From: Ziziphus jujuba
Lineage: Eukaryota; Streptophyta; Magnoliopsida; Rosales; Rhamnaceae
NCBI RefSeq assembly: GCF_031755915.1
Contig: NC_083389.1
Location: forward strand, 18,391,501 to 18,455,500
DNA length: 64,000 bases
Direction: 5' to 3'
Part shown: positions 31,009-41,348 of the stretch, in pieces
Layout: the number at the start of each line of letters is the position of its first letter
How positions within the stretch are numbered: the first letter of the stretch is position 1
Notes under the pieces: generated by a model
The model's database searches: none
What the model saw: only the letters and a program-made list of their open reading frames with translations
Told to the model about the DNA's origin: nothing
Translations under genes and position numbers: made by a program

Positions 31009-33966
31009 CTATAAACCTCGTAGTGTCCTGAGGAACTTTGCCTTGCGCACTGCTGCAAAAACATGAATCCAATTTGCAAAATCATTTAAGAAGTTCAAAT
31101 ATGAAAACCTCCATGACTTGTTGAAGATCAATGTGCCCAAAACTCCCCAAAATCCAACAGCATATCCAATCCCCATACTCGCATAAAATCCGTGGCTTAT
31201 AAACTTGTCTGTGTCTTCTCCATTGCCAGCTTCTTCAATAAATCTAGGAGGAGTAGTTAGTTCTTCTCCAGGACACTTGTTAGACAGTGGATCTCCGCAA
31301 AGTCCAGGATTCCCCATGTATGCACTTGCATCAAAGCTTTGAAGTTTACTGGTACTGCTTGTTGGAATTTTACCAAATAAGTTGTTGTTTGACAAGTTTA
31401 GCACACCCATGCCATCAATCAGGGAAAGGCCTTGAGGAATTCGACCCAACAAATGGTTATTTGACAAATCGAGAAAATCTAACGACCTCATGTTACCAAT
31501 CCTGGCTGGAATGTGTCCACTTAGATTGTTTCTTGATAAATTTAAAGAAACTAACCCAACGAGCAGAGTGATTTTGCTTGGAATATCACCATTCAGCATG
31601 TTGCATGATAGATCAATGCTCTTTACAAGCCCCAAAGTTCTTCCAAATTCAGACAGTATTCCTTTCCAAACAAATTCTATTTTGTCATCTCTCATTATAA
31701 AAATTGTTGCACTAGTTGCAGGAACAGGGATAGAGATGGTATAAGAAATGGTTGCATGCATACCTCCAACTTTACTCATTTCAGTAAAATTACCAATACA
31801 CATGGGAAGACTTCCTGAGATGTGGTTCACAGACAAGTCCAACAATTGAAGAGATTGTAGATGACATATATTTAAGGGTATACTTCCACTGAAGTGATTG
31901 GATCTTAGGACAAGTATAGCAAGCTCTGTTAGACTTTCCCCTATCCAACTTGGAATTGTTCCTCTTAAGTTATTCTCGGCCACATCAAAAGCTACCAAGC
32001 TTGAGCAGTTTTTCCAGGATGAAGGTAGTCCACCTGTAAAATTATTATTGCCAAGATGTAATGCCTGAATGGACAACAATGAGCCAATGGAGGTTGGAAG
32101 TTTCCCTGATAGATTATAATTGTGTGCCAAGTTGAGAACTGCCAAACTATCTAAACTTGACCAACAATTGGGAAGTGTCCCTGATAATTGATTAAATGAG
32201 ATATCTAAAAGTACCAAACTTGCTCGAACCTTAACGTCACATAGACAATTGAGGTTCGAGAATTTGTTCCTGGAAAGGTACAGTGTTGTCACATTGAAAA
32301 GAAACATTGGAATTGCACCTTCTAATTGATTGGAACTGAAATCTACTTCAGGGAAATTTCCCCACTTCAAAACTGAAAGATTTGCAATTCTTCCACTGAT
32401 TTGGTTGTTAGAAGCATTCATAGTTTGAAATTCAGTAGATGTGTTCCAAAACCAGATGGGAATCGAATCTGAAATTCCCGTGTTGGAAATCTCAAGCACT
32501 GAATAATTGACTTGTGTTTGAAGCCAATTTGGGAATTTAGGGCCCAACTTACAAGAACTAAGGGATATGATTTCCAATCTGAAAGGAGGAACCCAAGCAG
32601 AACTTACATTGAAAATCAATAATTTGTTTGAAGATAAATTCAAGTGCCTTAGTTTGGAGAGTTTCAAAAAGTGAGCTTCAGAAATGACACCTTCTAAAAC
32701 GTTATTTGAAATATCCAATTTCTCCAGCTGTGATAATTGACCAATACTTGGATGTACACTTCCACCTATTAGATTTGAGGAAAGATCCAAGGACTTCAAA
32801 GAGGAAAACAATGAAAGATAAGGAAATAACCCCACGATTCTGTTGTCACGTAAATCCAACATCTGCAGAGAGTGATTTGTGCAGCTGGATGATGTTAGAC
32901 TAAGGTCAGGGAGGTCACCACTAAGAATGTTTGAAGGCATGTACAATTCACGCAAAGTGCATATGTCCCAAATGGATTTCGGAATTTCACCTTCAAGTGT
33001 ATTATCGGACAGATCAAGGTGTTCAAGGATAGACATATTCCCTAAAGCTTCAGGAATGTGACCTTCTAACAGATTCTGCTCCAGGGAAAGATATGTTAAC
33101 TTGACCATGTTACCAAAAGATTCTGGAATGGAACCTCGTAAATGATTATAGCTCAGGTCAAGGACTGCAAGGGCAGACATCTTTTCCCCAAAACTCTTTG
33201 GAATGTGACCCTCTAACCCGCTATATCCAAGGGCAAGAAATGTAAGTGTACCAGTCATGTTCTCAAAAATAATTTGGATGGAACCATTTAACATGTTCCC
33301 GCTAAGATCGAGGTATGTAAGGGTCTCTAGGTTGGCAAAAGATTCAGGAATCGAACCTGTGAACCCATTATAGCGAAGATTGAGGTGTGCAAGGAGAGAC
33401 ATGTTCCCTAGAGAATTTGGAATGGGACCTGTTAAGTAACTGAAACTAAGATCAAGGTACGAAAGGGAAGTCATATTGTTCCCAAAAGTTTCAGGAATGG
33501 AGCCTTCTAATTGAGTTGAAGAAAGATCCAGGTGTTGAAGGGAAACCATATTGTTTCCAATCAAACTTGAGATGTTGTTCCCGCTCAGGTTGATGCCACT
33601 GAGGTCCAAATAATTCAAATAACGCAACTCAATCAATGGAGGGTTCAGTGACTTACCTCTGGTGGAAAGTTGAAGATGTGAAAGATCTAGCATGATGACA
33701 TGTCCACTTATGCTGTCACAACTAATTCCATCCCAACTGCAACAATCCTTCTTTTCTTCTTCATAGCTCCAAGAAGAAAGAGTGTCATTGTTATAGGATT
33801 CAAGATTGTCCTTGAACTTGAGGAGAGCTCTCCTTTCTTCATCAATGCATCTGGTTTCATGACTTCCAACTCCAGACTCTGAATTGGATACAACAACGCT
33901 TCTTAGTAAGTAAACCACCAGAAACGATTTCACTGCGATTTCAATTTTACGGGATAATCTACTCAT
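31009..33966 (-). CDS. LRR receptor-like protein (EIX2/Cf-9-type RLP), intact
   Basis: One uninterrupted 985-residue frame with no intron in the coding part. A hydrophobic N-terminus (about 10-27) serves as signal peptide. The LRR N-cap follows, with Cys 40, the 75/76 pair and Cys 83 (CIDEERRALLKFKD, DCCSWDGISCD). About 30 extracellular plant-type LRRs (LxxLxLSxNxLxGxIP) span roughly 113-880, interrupted at about 728-778 by the non-LRR island (RDDKIEFVWKG). Then come the C-cap NPGLCGDPLSNKC (Cys 890 and 898), an acidic stretch (900-922), one membrane span (about 927-948, with GYAVG) and a 37-residue basic tail without kinase. Such RLPs sit in the plasma membrane, sense apoplastic or microbial signals, and in known cases signal through SOBIR1- and BAK1-type kinases; the ligand here is unknown. 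The ATG at 33966 directly precedes the signal peptide. Length is normal for the family. It could be a recently silenced copy, but no lesion is visible. Confidence 0.93.
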   Translation of the reverse strand: MSRLSRKIEIAVKSFLVVYLLRSVVVSNSESGVGSHETRCIDEERRALLKFKDNLESYNNDTLSSWSYEEEKKDCCSWDGISCDSISGHVIMLDLSHLQLSTRGKSLNPPLIELRYLNYLDLSGINLSGNNISSLIGNNMVSLQHLDLSSTQLEGSIPETFGNNMTSLSYLDLSFSYLTGPIPNSLGNMSLLAHLNLRYNGFTGSIPESFANLETLTYLDLSGNMLNGSIQIIFENMTGTLTFLALGYSGLEGHIPKSFGEKMSALAVLDLSYNHLRGSIPESFGNMVKLTYLSLEQNLLEGHIPEALGNMSILEHLDLSDNTLEGEIPKSIWDICTLRELYMPSNILSGDLPDLSLTSSSCTNHSLQMLDLRDNRIVGLFPYLSLFSSLKSLDLSSNLIGGSVHPSIGQLSQLEKLDISNNVLEGVISEAHFLKLSKLRHLNLSSNKLLIFNVSSAWVPPFRLEIISLSSCKLGPKFPNWLQTQVNYSVLEISNTGISDSIPIWFWNTSTEFQTMNASNNQISGRIANLSVLKWGNFPEVDFSSNQLEGAIPMFLFNVTTLYLSRNKFSNLNCLCDVKVRASLVLLDISFNQLSGTLPNCWSSLDSLAVLNLAHNYNLSGKLPTSIGSLLSIQALHLGNNNFTGGLPSSWKNCSSLVAFDVAENNLRGTIPSWIGESLTELAILVLRSNHFSGSIPLNICHLQSLQLLDLSVNHISGSLPMCIGNFTEMSKVGGMHATISYTISIPVPATSATIFIMRDDKIEFVWKGILSEFGRTLGLVKSIDLSCNMLNGDIPSKITLLVGLVSLNLSRNNLSGHIPARIGNMRSLDFLDLSNNHLLGRIPQGLSLIDGMGVLNLSNNNLFGKIPTSSTSKLQSFDASAYMGNPGLCGDPLSNKCPGEELTTPPRFIEEAGNGEDTDKFISHGFYASMGIGYAVGFWGVLGTLIFNKSWRFSYLNFLNDFANWIHVFAAVRKAKFLRTLRGL

Positions 33967-34200
33967 GGTTAATAGATTGCAATTTAAGGTAGGAAGATAT
34001 ATTATTTGAGAGTTCAGGATGTGGCATTAACTCTATTCCCGTTCTCTGTCATTTATATATATATATATATATATATGCATACATAATACATTCATACATA
34101 TAGAATTATAATGCGTTAGAAAGTCAGCATGGAAAGCTCCAAAGTCTTACAAGGGGCGAAGTCCTGTTCGGCAACTCGGCATGCACCAAGCTTTTGATTT
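33967..34200 (-). promoter_or_regulatory. Short upstream region of the RLP gene
   Basis: Only about 235 bp separate the RLP start codon from the 3' flank of the next RLP copy. The stretch includes an AT microsatellite (34054-34076) that could act as a TATA region. No motif was identified with confidence. Confidence 0.35.
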
Positions 34201-34473
34201 GGTGTTTTTATGTAGCCATAGAAATCCAGTCAAGTGTGGTCCATTAATTAATTATTTTAACTGAGCCTTTATGTTAGTTGTTATTGTTTAATTGAAGGTG
34301 ATTCTCCAAGTTGCTTTGTTTGAAAATAGTCATTCACATTTGCGTGTTCTCTAATCAAGAATACATTGATTCCTTATGTGCTATAAATAAATTCTCCATT
34401 GGTCTGTCATTTTGAATGTCAAGAAAATAACAAATAAAAAATCAACACAATTAGAAAGCTGCTTTAGATAAAT
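34201..34473 (-). pseudogene. 3' flank of a third RLP copy, distal part
   Basis: It matches 29870-30240 (shared ATTAATTAATTATTT, TTCTCCAAGTT-like, TATTGGTCTGTCAT, GCTGCTTTAGATA). It breaks at a hAT-like element and resumes at 44839. No coding part of this RLP copy is visible in the window. Confidence 0.7.
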
Positions 34474-35274
34474 CGGCGGATCTACATGGCGCCCAGGTGC
34501 CCCTCCTCAAACTTTTTTAAATTTTTTTAATGCTTTTTGGTTTCACCTTTTTACCATTTTAGCCTATTATAATCGAGGATATGCCAACCCTCTCCCTTTC
34601 TCTCAATTGAGGATATGCCCACCCTCTCCCTTTCTCTCAACGCCAAACTGGGTGTCATCGATTTTATTATTATTTTTTCCCATTTATTTTCGTACTTTTA
34701 ATTCTATTTTGTACTTACCTATATCTATTTTTGGCCTTAGCTCTCACTTATATACAGATATAATTATAATACTTATATATAAATCCTTAGTATTATAATA
34801 GTTTTTTAATATATTCTTATCAATAATTATATAATTAATTGATACAATTATTTAATAGCATAAAAAACTATGGAATTAAAATAAAAATATATTTATTTAA
34901 TTGCTATTTGTTTGTTGTAATTATAAGTAAATTGAGCTGCTACTTCTTTGGATTCAAATACAATTTTTTTTTTAAAATTTATTTTGGTTTATTAAAACTC
35001 TTAACAAAATCAAAATAATATTATATTCTTTTAACTCAATGAATATGTTTAGGGTTTTTTTTTTTTTTCTTTATAACTTATTTGTTGTGAACACAAAATC
35101 ATATTTGCTACAACTACTCAAATTACAATTTTTTTCCTTTTTTTCTAAGAAAAATAAAGAAATTTCCAGTTACTTTATCACTAACCTAATTACCTGAACT
35201 ATTGTATAACATAAAATATTGGAATTTTGTATATTTTTCTGTCTTTTCAAAATATAAACTAGTGACTACCACGT

Positions 35275-35279
35275 AATGG
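35275..35279. repeat. Target-site duplication AATGG, left copy (element H)
   Basis: AATGG is repeated at 44799-44803, directly outside the LTR ends of H. Confidence 0.95.
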
Positions 35280-38200
35280 TGTCCGGACCCGTCCAAAATT
35301 TCTCACTGTAATCCTAGACAAGCCCTGATTCCAAAGAAATCCTACCGGATTTTCCAATGGAAAATCCAGCAGAACCTCCCCTAAGGGTTGGATTTACTAC
35401 AAATTTCCTGCACTGAAAACACACTTTTATATACATCCCCTTATTCCTCCCACATTACTACAATTTAATTCCACAAATTTACAGCACTCCAAATGAATAA
35501 CAGTAAATCAGTGCATAATTAATAATTAAATGTCCAATATAGTATATAGAGCATTATACAAATAAATGTGGATTTAATACAATGTCAAATAAAGAAGCAA
35601 TACCAGATGAAGAGGAAAAAGGGAAGAAATGCTTCTTGGACTTTCGGCAATGAACTGAGATGTCGGGCTCGTCCCGGACGATCAACGTCTCCCAATCCTT
35701 GTACCTAGGGGAACGGAATTTAGAAATATGAGGTGCTAATCATCTCAGTGAGTGACCCTATCTACTGTACAATTATAAAGCAACGATAATTATAGTACAT
35801 TTGATTAATTGAGAATAAATAAGTAAATAAATAATAATTAATTGAAAATAATATTTTCTCTCAAAACCCTCACGATTCACTCGGTTAGAAAAGTTTCCAT
35901 TTTAAAATATTTTCACAAAACCCAATCTTTTATGCCCCGAAAATCAAGGAATAATTAATCAAATGACTTTCAAATAAAATATAAGAATTTAAAGATCCAG
36001 ATTTATAATGGAAATATAGAATAAGACATCATTCGATACCATAATTAAAATCATAATTAAACTTCTATTAAAGAAATTTGGCATAAGAACAAGAATAGGC
36101 CCAATATATAAATTATAAAATTTATTAATTAAATCAATGAAATAATCAAAGAAACATTTTAAATCAATTTAAACATCGATATAAAACAAATAATAAAAAT
36201 ATAATAGAATTTATTTTAAAATACCAATCGATTTGAATGATAAAATCAAGGCAAATAACTTTTAAACATTAATGAGAATAGGTAATAAAATCACGATATC
36301 AATTTCATAAAATTTGTGTAAAGCTTTAAATTTAAATAAATAATAAAAACAACATTAAATACATTCCAATTTAAATACTGCTTTAAAACTTTAGGAATTG
36401 AAATTTATATCAGAAAAATAATTACTTGACGCACCACACTATATACCAGTGATGTCCCACGATACCCAGTGTCCCGAGCACCGTGTAATGGGAGGTTAAA
36501 AAGAGAAACTTGCATACGGTCGCTTCGGCGTCCCGACAGCGCCGCTGCTTAAACTGTCATCCCGGCCACGGAGGGGGGCGGCTTATGGCCAATATCAAAC
36601 TTGCCTACCCTCGGTCCAATGGCAACTCACGGGAGACATTATAACTTGCGCGCTAATCATATCCACATATACAGTACAGAGCACCAGTACTGTATGAGTG
36701 CGTCTAAAACGAACAACCAAATTTATTATTAAAATACCCAAGTTTTTCCAAAATTTACCGTGGGAATTATACCATTTTTCAAACTCAACCTCCCACATTT
36801 TTCTTTAATAACACCAGCATAAATCCATCAATAATATATAAGAATTTTTTTTTCCCAAATCATAAAATCAATCAAATAATATTCCAAGGGCATAATTATA
36901 TAATTTGAAACCACCAAACATAAACCAATAATTTCCTTAAAATATTAAAAATCAAATCATACCCAAAAATAATATTAAAATCGAAATACAATTAATTAAA
37001 TGAAAACACCTTTCTCATGCGTAATAAATACAATTAAATCACGGTAATAATAATCAAGAATTCCTTAATAAACCAAATTTTCATTTAGCATCAATATGCA
37101 TATATATATATAGATATATATAAAATAAAACTTTTACCACAATTACACTTAAATTCCACTACATGAGCATACTTCTAAATATCAAATACATAAAACATAT
37201 TTATCAAATATTTGATTATAAAATATTCCAATAATGAAATTTGATAATAATCACCAAAATCCCAAATTTCTTAAAATCAAAATATTTTATAATGCACAAA
37301 TATTTAATTCCAATCAATTTTGGCATCAAAATTCCAAGTATAATTTTACTAAATATTCAACACATCAAACATATTTTCAAATAACCAATTAACACAAAAT
37401 ATATATATTTTAACATCCCAAAATAATTTTGAAGGTGGATTACTCACCTCGAGCATGCAATTAACTCAAGATCCTCCAGGGGATCAATTTCACGACGCAC
37501 ACGTGCTCCTAGAACAACAACATTACACATCTCAAATAAATTAATATTTTATTCAGATAAATAATACCCCGTACCCAGGGGTTTAACATAAACGTTAACC
37601 AAAATTGATGAATAATATACCGAATCGAAGTTTGTGGAATGAGGATCGCATTACTGGCCTCCATTGACCCCAGTTCCGCCGGTGGTGGTCGGAATTTACC
37701 CAGGAAGTACCGACCGAACTTCACCTCCTCATAACTCATGAACCACTTCGAATTTAAATGATTGGAGATCATATTTGAACTCAGAGGACCCAAAATAGGG
37801 GGAAAGGGGTGAACCGCCGCTAGCTTCAACCGTCGATCTGGGTGCGTCACTGACCGGCCGGCAGCCAAACTTGGCGCCTGAGCTCGCTGACGGCTGGTCT
37901 ACACCGGTGGCCGGCGCATGTGGCCGAAAAAGGTGCAGCAGGGAGAGAGATATATTGGCAGGAAGGAGAAAATGAAGAAAGAAGGAGAAGAAGGAAGAAG
38001 AAGAAGAAAGAAGAAGGGGCCCGTGGGCCTTTTTTCCCACGTAGGGGAAAGGAAAAAAAAGAAAAAAAGAAAAGAAAAAGAAAGAAAAAGAAAATAAAAG
38101 AAATAATTAAATAATATTATTGTATAGAATAATAATAAAATAATATGGTATTCAATCATTGTTGACATGTGGCATCTCACCATTGTGACACATGGCACCC

Positions 38201-38654
38201 TTTATTAAGTCACACGTGGCACACTGTTCATATAGTTAAAATAATATTAAATAATATTGTATTTGAAAAATTTTACAGGTCCATAACTTTTAAACCACAT
38301 GTCCAAATCGGACATACCGCTAGTCTATGAACTCGTATCGACGAGTACTTCACAATCATACATGAGTCAAAACTCAACTTTGCATGAACAAAAAGTCAAC
38401 TCGGGCACCCCTTGGATAGTTTGGACCTCAACTTGTTTTGCTCATAACTTTCAAACCATAGCTCCGTTTTCAACGTGTTACTAGTCTATGGACTCGTGAC
38501 AACGTGTACTTCGTAATAGGGCCTCGGTCAATGTGAAATTCTATCCGGAGCAAAAAGTCAACATTTGATCCCTTCTCGGTCAATGACGGTCAAACCCGGT
38601 CAACCTTGGTCAAATTTGAGAAATTTCCGGTGTACTTCGGGATGGGGTGTTACA
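35280..38654 (-). mobile_element. Element H 3' LTR
   Basis: 3375 bp. It has an A+T-rich half (35450-37440) and a G+C-richer half (37640-38060) with a long polypyrimidine/polypurine tract (about 37965-38110). Open frames inside it (for example at 37509-38198) are compositional and not genes. It lacks about 70 bp found in the 5' LTR near 43858-43925. Confidence 0.93.
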
Positions 38655-38667
38655 ATCCTTCCCCATT
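38655..38667 (-). promoter_or_regulatory. Element H polypurine tract
   Basis: The minus strand reads AATGGGGAAGGAT directly before the 3' LTR start TGTAACACC. Confidence 0.85.
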
Positions 38668-39179
38668 ACAAAAATTTCATCCTCGAAATTTTATACGTCA
38701 CAGAAACGCATAAGAATATTGATTGCGGATTTGCGCCTCGAGCTTCCACATCGCTTTCTCGACTAGATTAATTCACCGTGAGACTTTTGACTTGAGAAAA
38801 TAGTCTTATTGACCTATATGCATTCTTCATGATTTAAAATCTGCACTGGTCACTCCTTACATGATAGGTCTTCGATGTCCTTTCGTAGCAACAATACATG
38901 AATTACGCTGCATACCCATGTCTGCTTTCCCGAAAATACTAACTTGCATACCACAAAACCACTTCTTTCAATAACCCCGTAGAAACTAAGGTAATGAGAA
39001 CTTAACTTTCTTTGTCAGCCAAAGCGTACGACTCTCTTCTACAGAGATAATTTAAAAAAAGAACTCAATATCGGACTTCGAATTCAAGATCTTTTCCATG
39101 CACGTCGGCTTAACTCATTTGTCGATCTTGAGTGGTCTTCAAACTCTCTCGGATGACCTTCACCTTATTCATAGTCATC

Positions 39180-39790
39180 CGTAGGTGTTTGCATCCAATT
39201 TAGGTTGGTCGTCGTATGGTGCTTCTCCTCACCTACTTCACTCCAATATAGTGGGGTTCGGCGTTGTCTTTTATATAGAGCTTCGTACGAAGACATTTCA
39301 ATACTCCCTTGGTAGTTAATATTACAATGGACCTTATCAACGGCAATTGCTTATTCCCACTTCATTCATCATTACGTAATGCACGATCTCAGCATAACTT
39401 CCGAAGTATAAATTCTGCACTTCGCTGTCCAATGACCTGTGGTGGAAGGCAATGCAGTAGTTAAGTCTCGCTCCAAGTGTATCTGTTAACCTTCATCATA
39501 GTCTTAAAGTAAAGCTCAAATCTCAAATAGTCGTGATGGTGATTGATACTCTGTGTAGTCTCATGATACGCTTTACGAACAGCTTGGCTGACTTGTCTCA
39601 GTGAGAACCACTCTCGTACCAGTAAGAAGGTGCACTAACATTTCTACTTCCTGCTTCCACTTGTCGGCAACTTACGTACCTTGATTCCAATTCGGCAATT
39701 TCCCTTATCGTGCCAATCCCCCAATAATACTTAGTGAATGTTCGATATATCTTTATACCTTTGGGGTGTATCACATACATCGAATCACGT
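39180..39790 (-). pseudogene. Element H integrase remnant
   Basis: Minus-strand pieces resemble gypsy integrase. YYWGIGTIREIAELESRYVS with CRQVEA (39780-39598) corresponds to the zinc-binding module. Near 39300-39200, GSIEMSSYEALY, QRRTPLYWSEVGE corresponds to the conserved APYEALYGRRCRTPLCW..GE end of the core. The middle is too degenerate to follow. Confidence 0.65.
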
Positions 39791-39869
39791 GCTCCCTTTA
39801 TGATCTCCTTTTTGAACTCAACGATATCCTACTTTTGGATTTTCAATTGGCGATACTTAAACCTTAAAT

Positions 39870-40440
39870 CGATCTTGGAAAAACTATAACATAAAACAAA
39901 TAATAAATATATTTTTCAAATATACCACCAACATAGAATATATACAATTTATCAACCCAACTTAAATTTTCAAAGTTCCTCAAAAATCAAAATATAATTT
40001 ATGAAATTTACTAATTAAATCAATGAAATAATAAATAATAAGAAAATTAATTTAATTAGTTTAAAATACCTTAACTTGCATAGGCAATTGTTAAAATTCC
40101 ACATTGAAACAATAATAACAACATGGATAAATGCATTTTAAAACATGCATTTAAAATAAGAGTAACAATATAAAAATTCATTTTAAATCATCTAATCAAT
40201 TTAAATAATAAGGTCATAGTAAAATGCACTTTAAAGCATTAATTAAATAAATGATAAAAACACATTTTATGTAACCTCTCATAATCAAGGTAAATTATAA
40301 AAACATGTCAAAATACATTTTAAATCACAATTTTAAATAAATATTAAAATCAATCTAAATGCAATTCATGCTAAAACATCGATTTAAATAAATAATAAAA
40401 ACATGAATAAAATACTTTTAATTTCAAATATTACTTTGAA
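39870..40440. repeat. A+T-rich segment resembling the H LTR, between RT and integrase remnants
   Basis: Phrases such as ATTAATTAAATCAATGAAATAAT and repeated AATAATAAAA resemble the LTR's A+T-rich half near 36120-36160. The segment lies where the RT active site and RNase H should be. It may be an LTR fragment copied into the interior. Confidence 0.4.
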
Positions 40441-40800
40441 AAGCATTTAATTTTTGATAATCGATCGGAAAAATATCTTGACACCTTGAGGTTGATCGAC
40501 ACACATCCATACTCGACAACAGGTATCGATTATGGGTGGTGACCTTGTCAAATCGTTGGTAGCTTATACACACCCTTAGGCAATCATCCTTCTTTTCCAT
40601 GAACGGAACAGATGTCATTCACGATGATATGATTGATCGAGCGAAACCTTTATTCACCAAATCTTGCAGCTAAGCCTTTAAGTCCTTTAACTTTGATGGA
40701 GTCGCACAGTATGGCGGTACTAAAATAGATCGATGTCCAAAGTCAATTTAATGGTGATTTGATATCCTTTTTACGATCGTAATCCAGGTAACTTATTGGG
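40424..40800 (-). pseudogene. Element H reverse transcriptase remnant (N-terminal part)
   Basis: The minus strand reads, with stops, FPNKLPGLRS near 40795, LKDLKA.LQDLVNKGFARSI near 40680-40625, then VPFMEKKDDCLRVCISYQRF and DKVTTHNRYLLSSMDV (40618-40470). This matches the Tekay/Del-type RT ([40 protein letters not shown]). The YxDD active site is absent. Confidence 0.75.
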
Positions 40801-41334
40801 AAACACTTTCGAATTGCTTCCCACTATGAGCACTTCCAACGCTCACCATCTACTCAGGCATCAACCACATGGGTCAAATACCCTTGACAACCATTCTCCG
40901 ATAGTTCCTTGGAGATGAGGATAGAAATTAATCACGGTAAAGGCCTCCTAACTCCTCCACAAAGCACCACTTCAGGTAAGCTGAATCACTTTAACTTTAC
41001 TCCTTCATGGTAGCAGTCCATAAACATAAGAACTACTCAATCCATATCTAGGACTACTTCGGATCATAAAAAGATTCACAGAATTGGATCTGCCCCCATT
41101 ACTTGACCTTCGATAAAGAAAAGGCAATCCTCCACCATTGACTAGGCCATAGAAATTCCCCGTTAGAATAGGTGATTCTAATTGACACCCTCGAAGATTT
41201 CAGTTATTCTAACTCGAGCAACGACTTTGCTTCGAGATAAAGGAAAAGAACACTTTAAGACGGGTAAAACGAGAGATTAGACTCGGATGGGATGCACAAC
41301 AATGCACAATCCCTTAGGAAAACTAGAACCTAGA

Positions 41335-41346
41335 GCTCTGATACCA
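41335..41346 (-). promoter_or_regulatory. Element H primer-binding site (initiator tRNA-Met)
   Basis: The minus strand reads TGGTATCAGAGC two bases inside the 5' LTR end at 41349. It is a perfect match and fixes the orientation. Confidence 0.95.
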
Positions 41347-41348
41347 AC

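Noticed and set aside
31287..31744. Plus-strand frames inside the RLP gene
   Set aside because: Antisense shadows of a strongly conserved LRR coding frame on the minus strand.
37509..38198. Several frames of 60-119 residues, with copies at 43501-44228
   Set aside because: They lie in the G+C-rich and purine-rich part of the H LTRs; frames differ between the two LTRs and no domain is recognisable.
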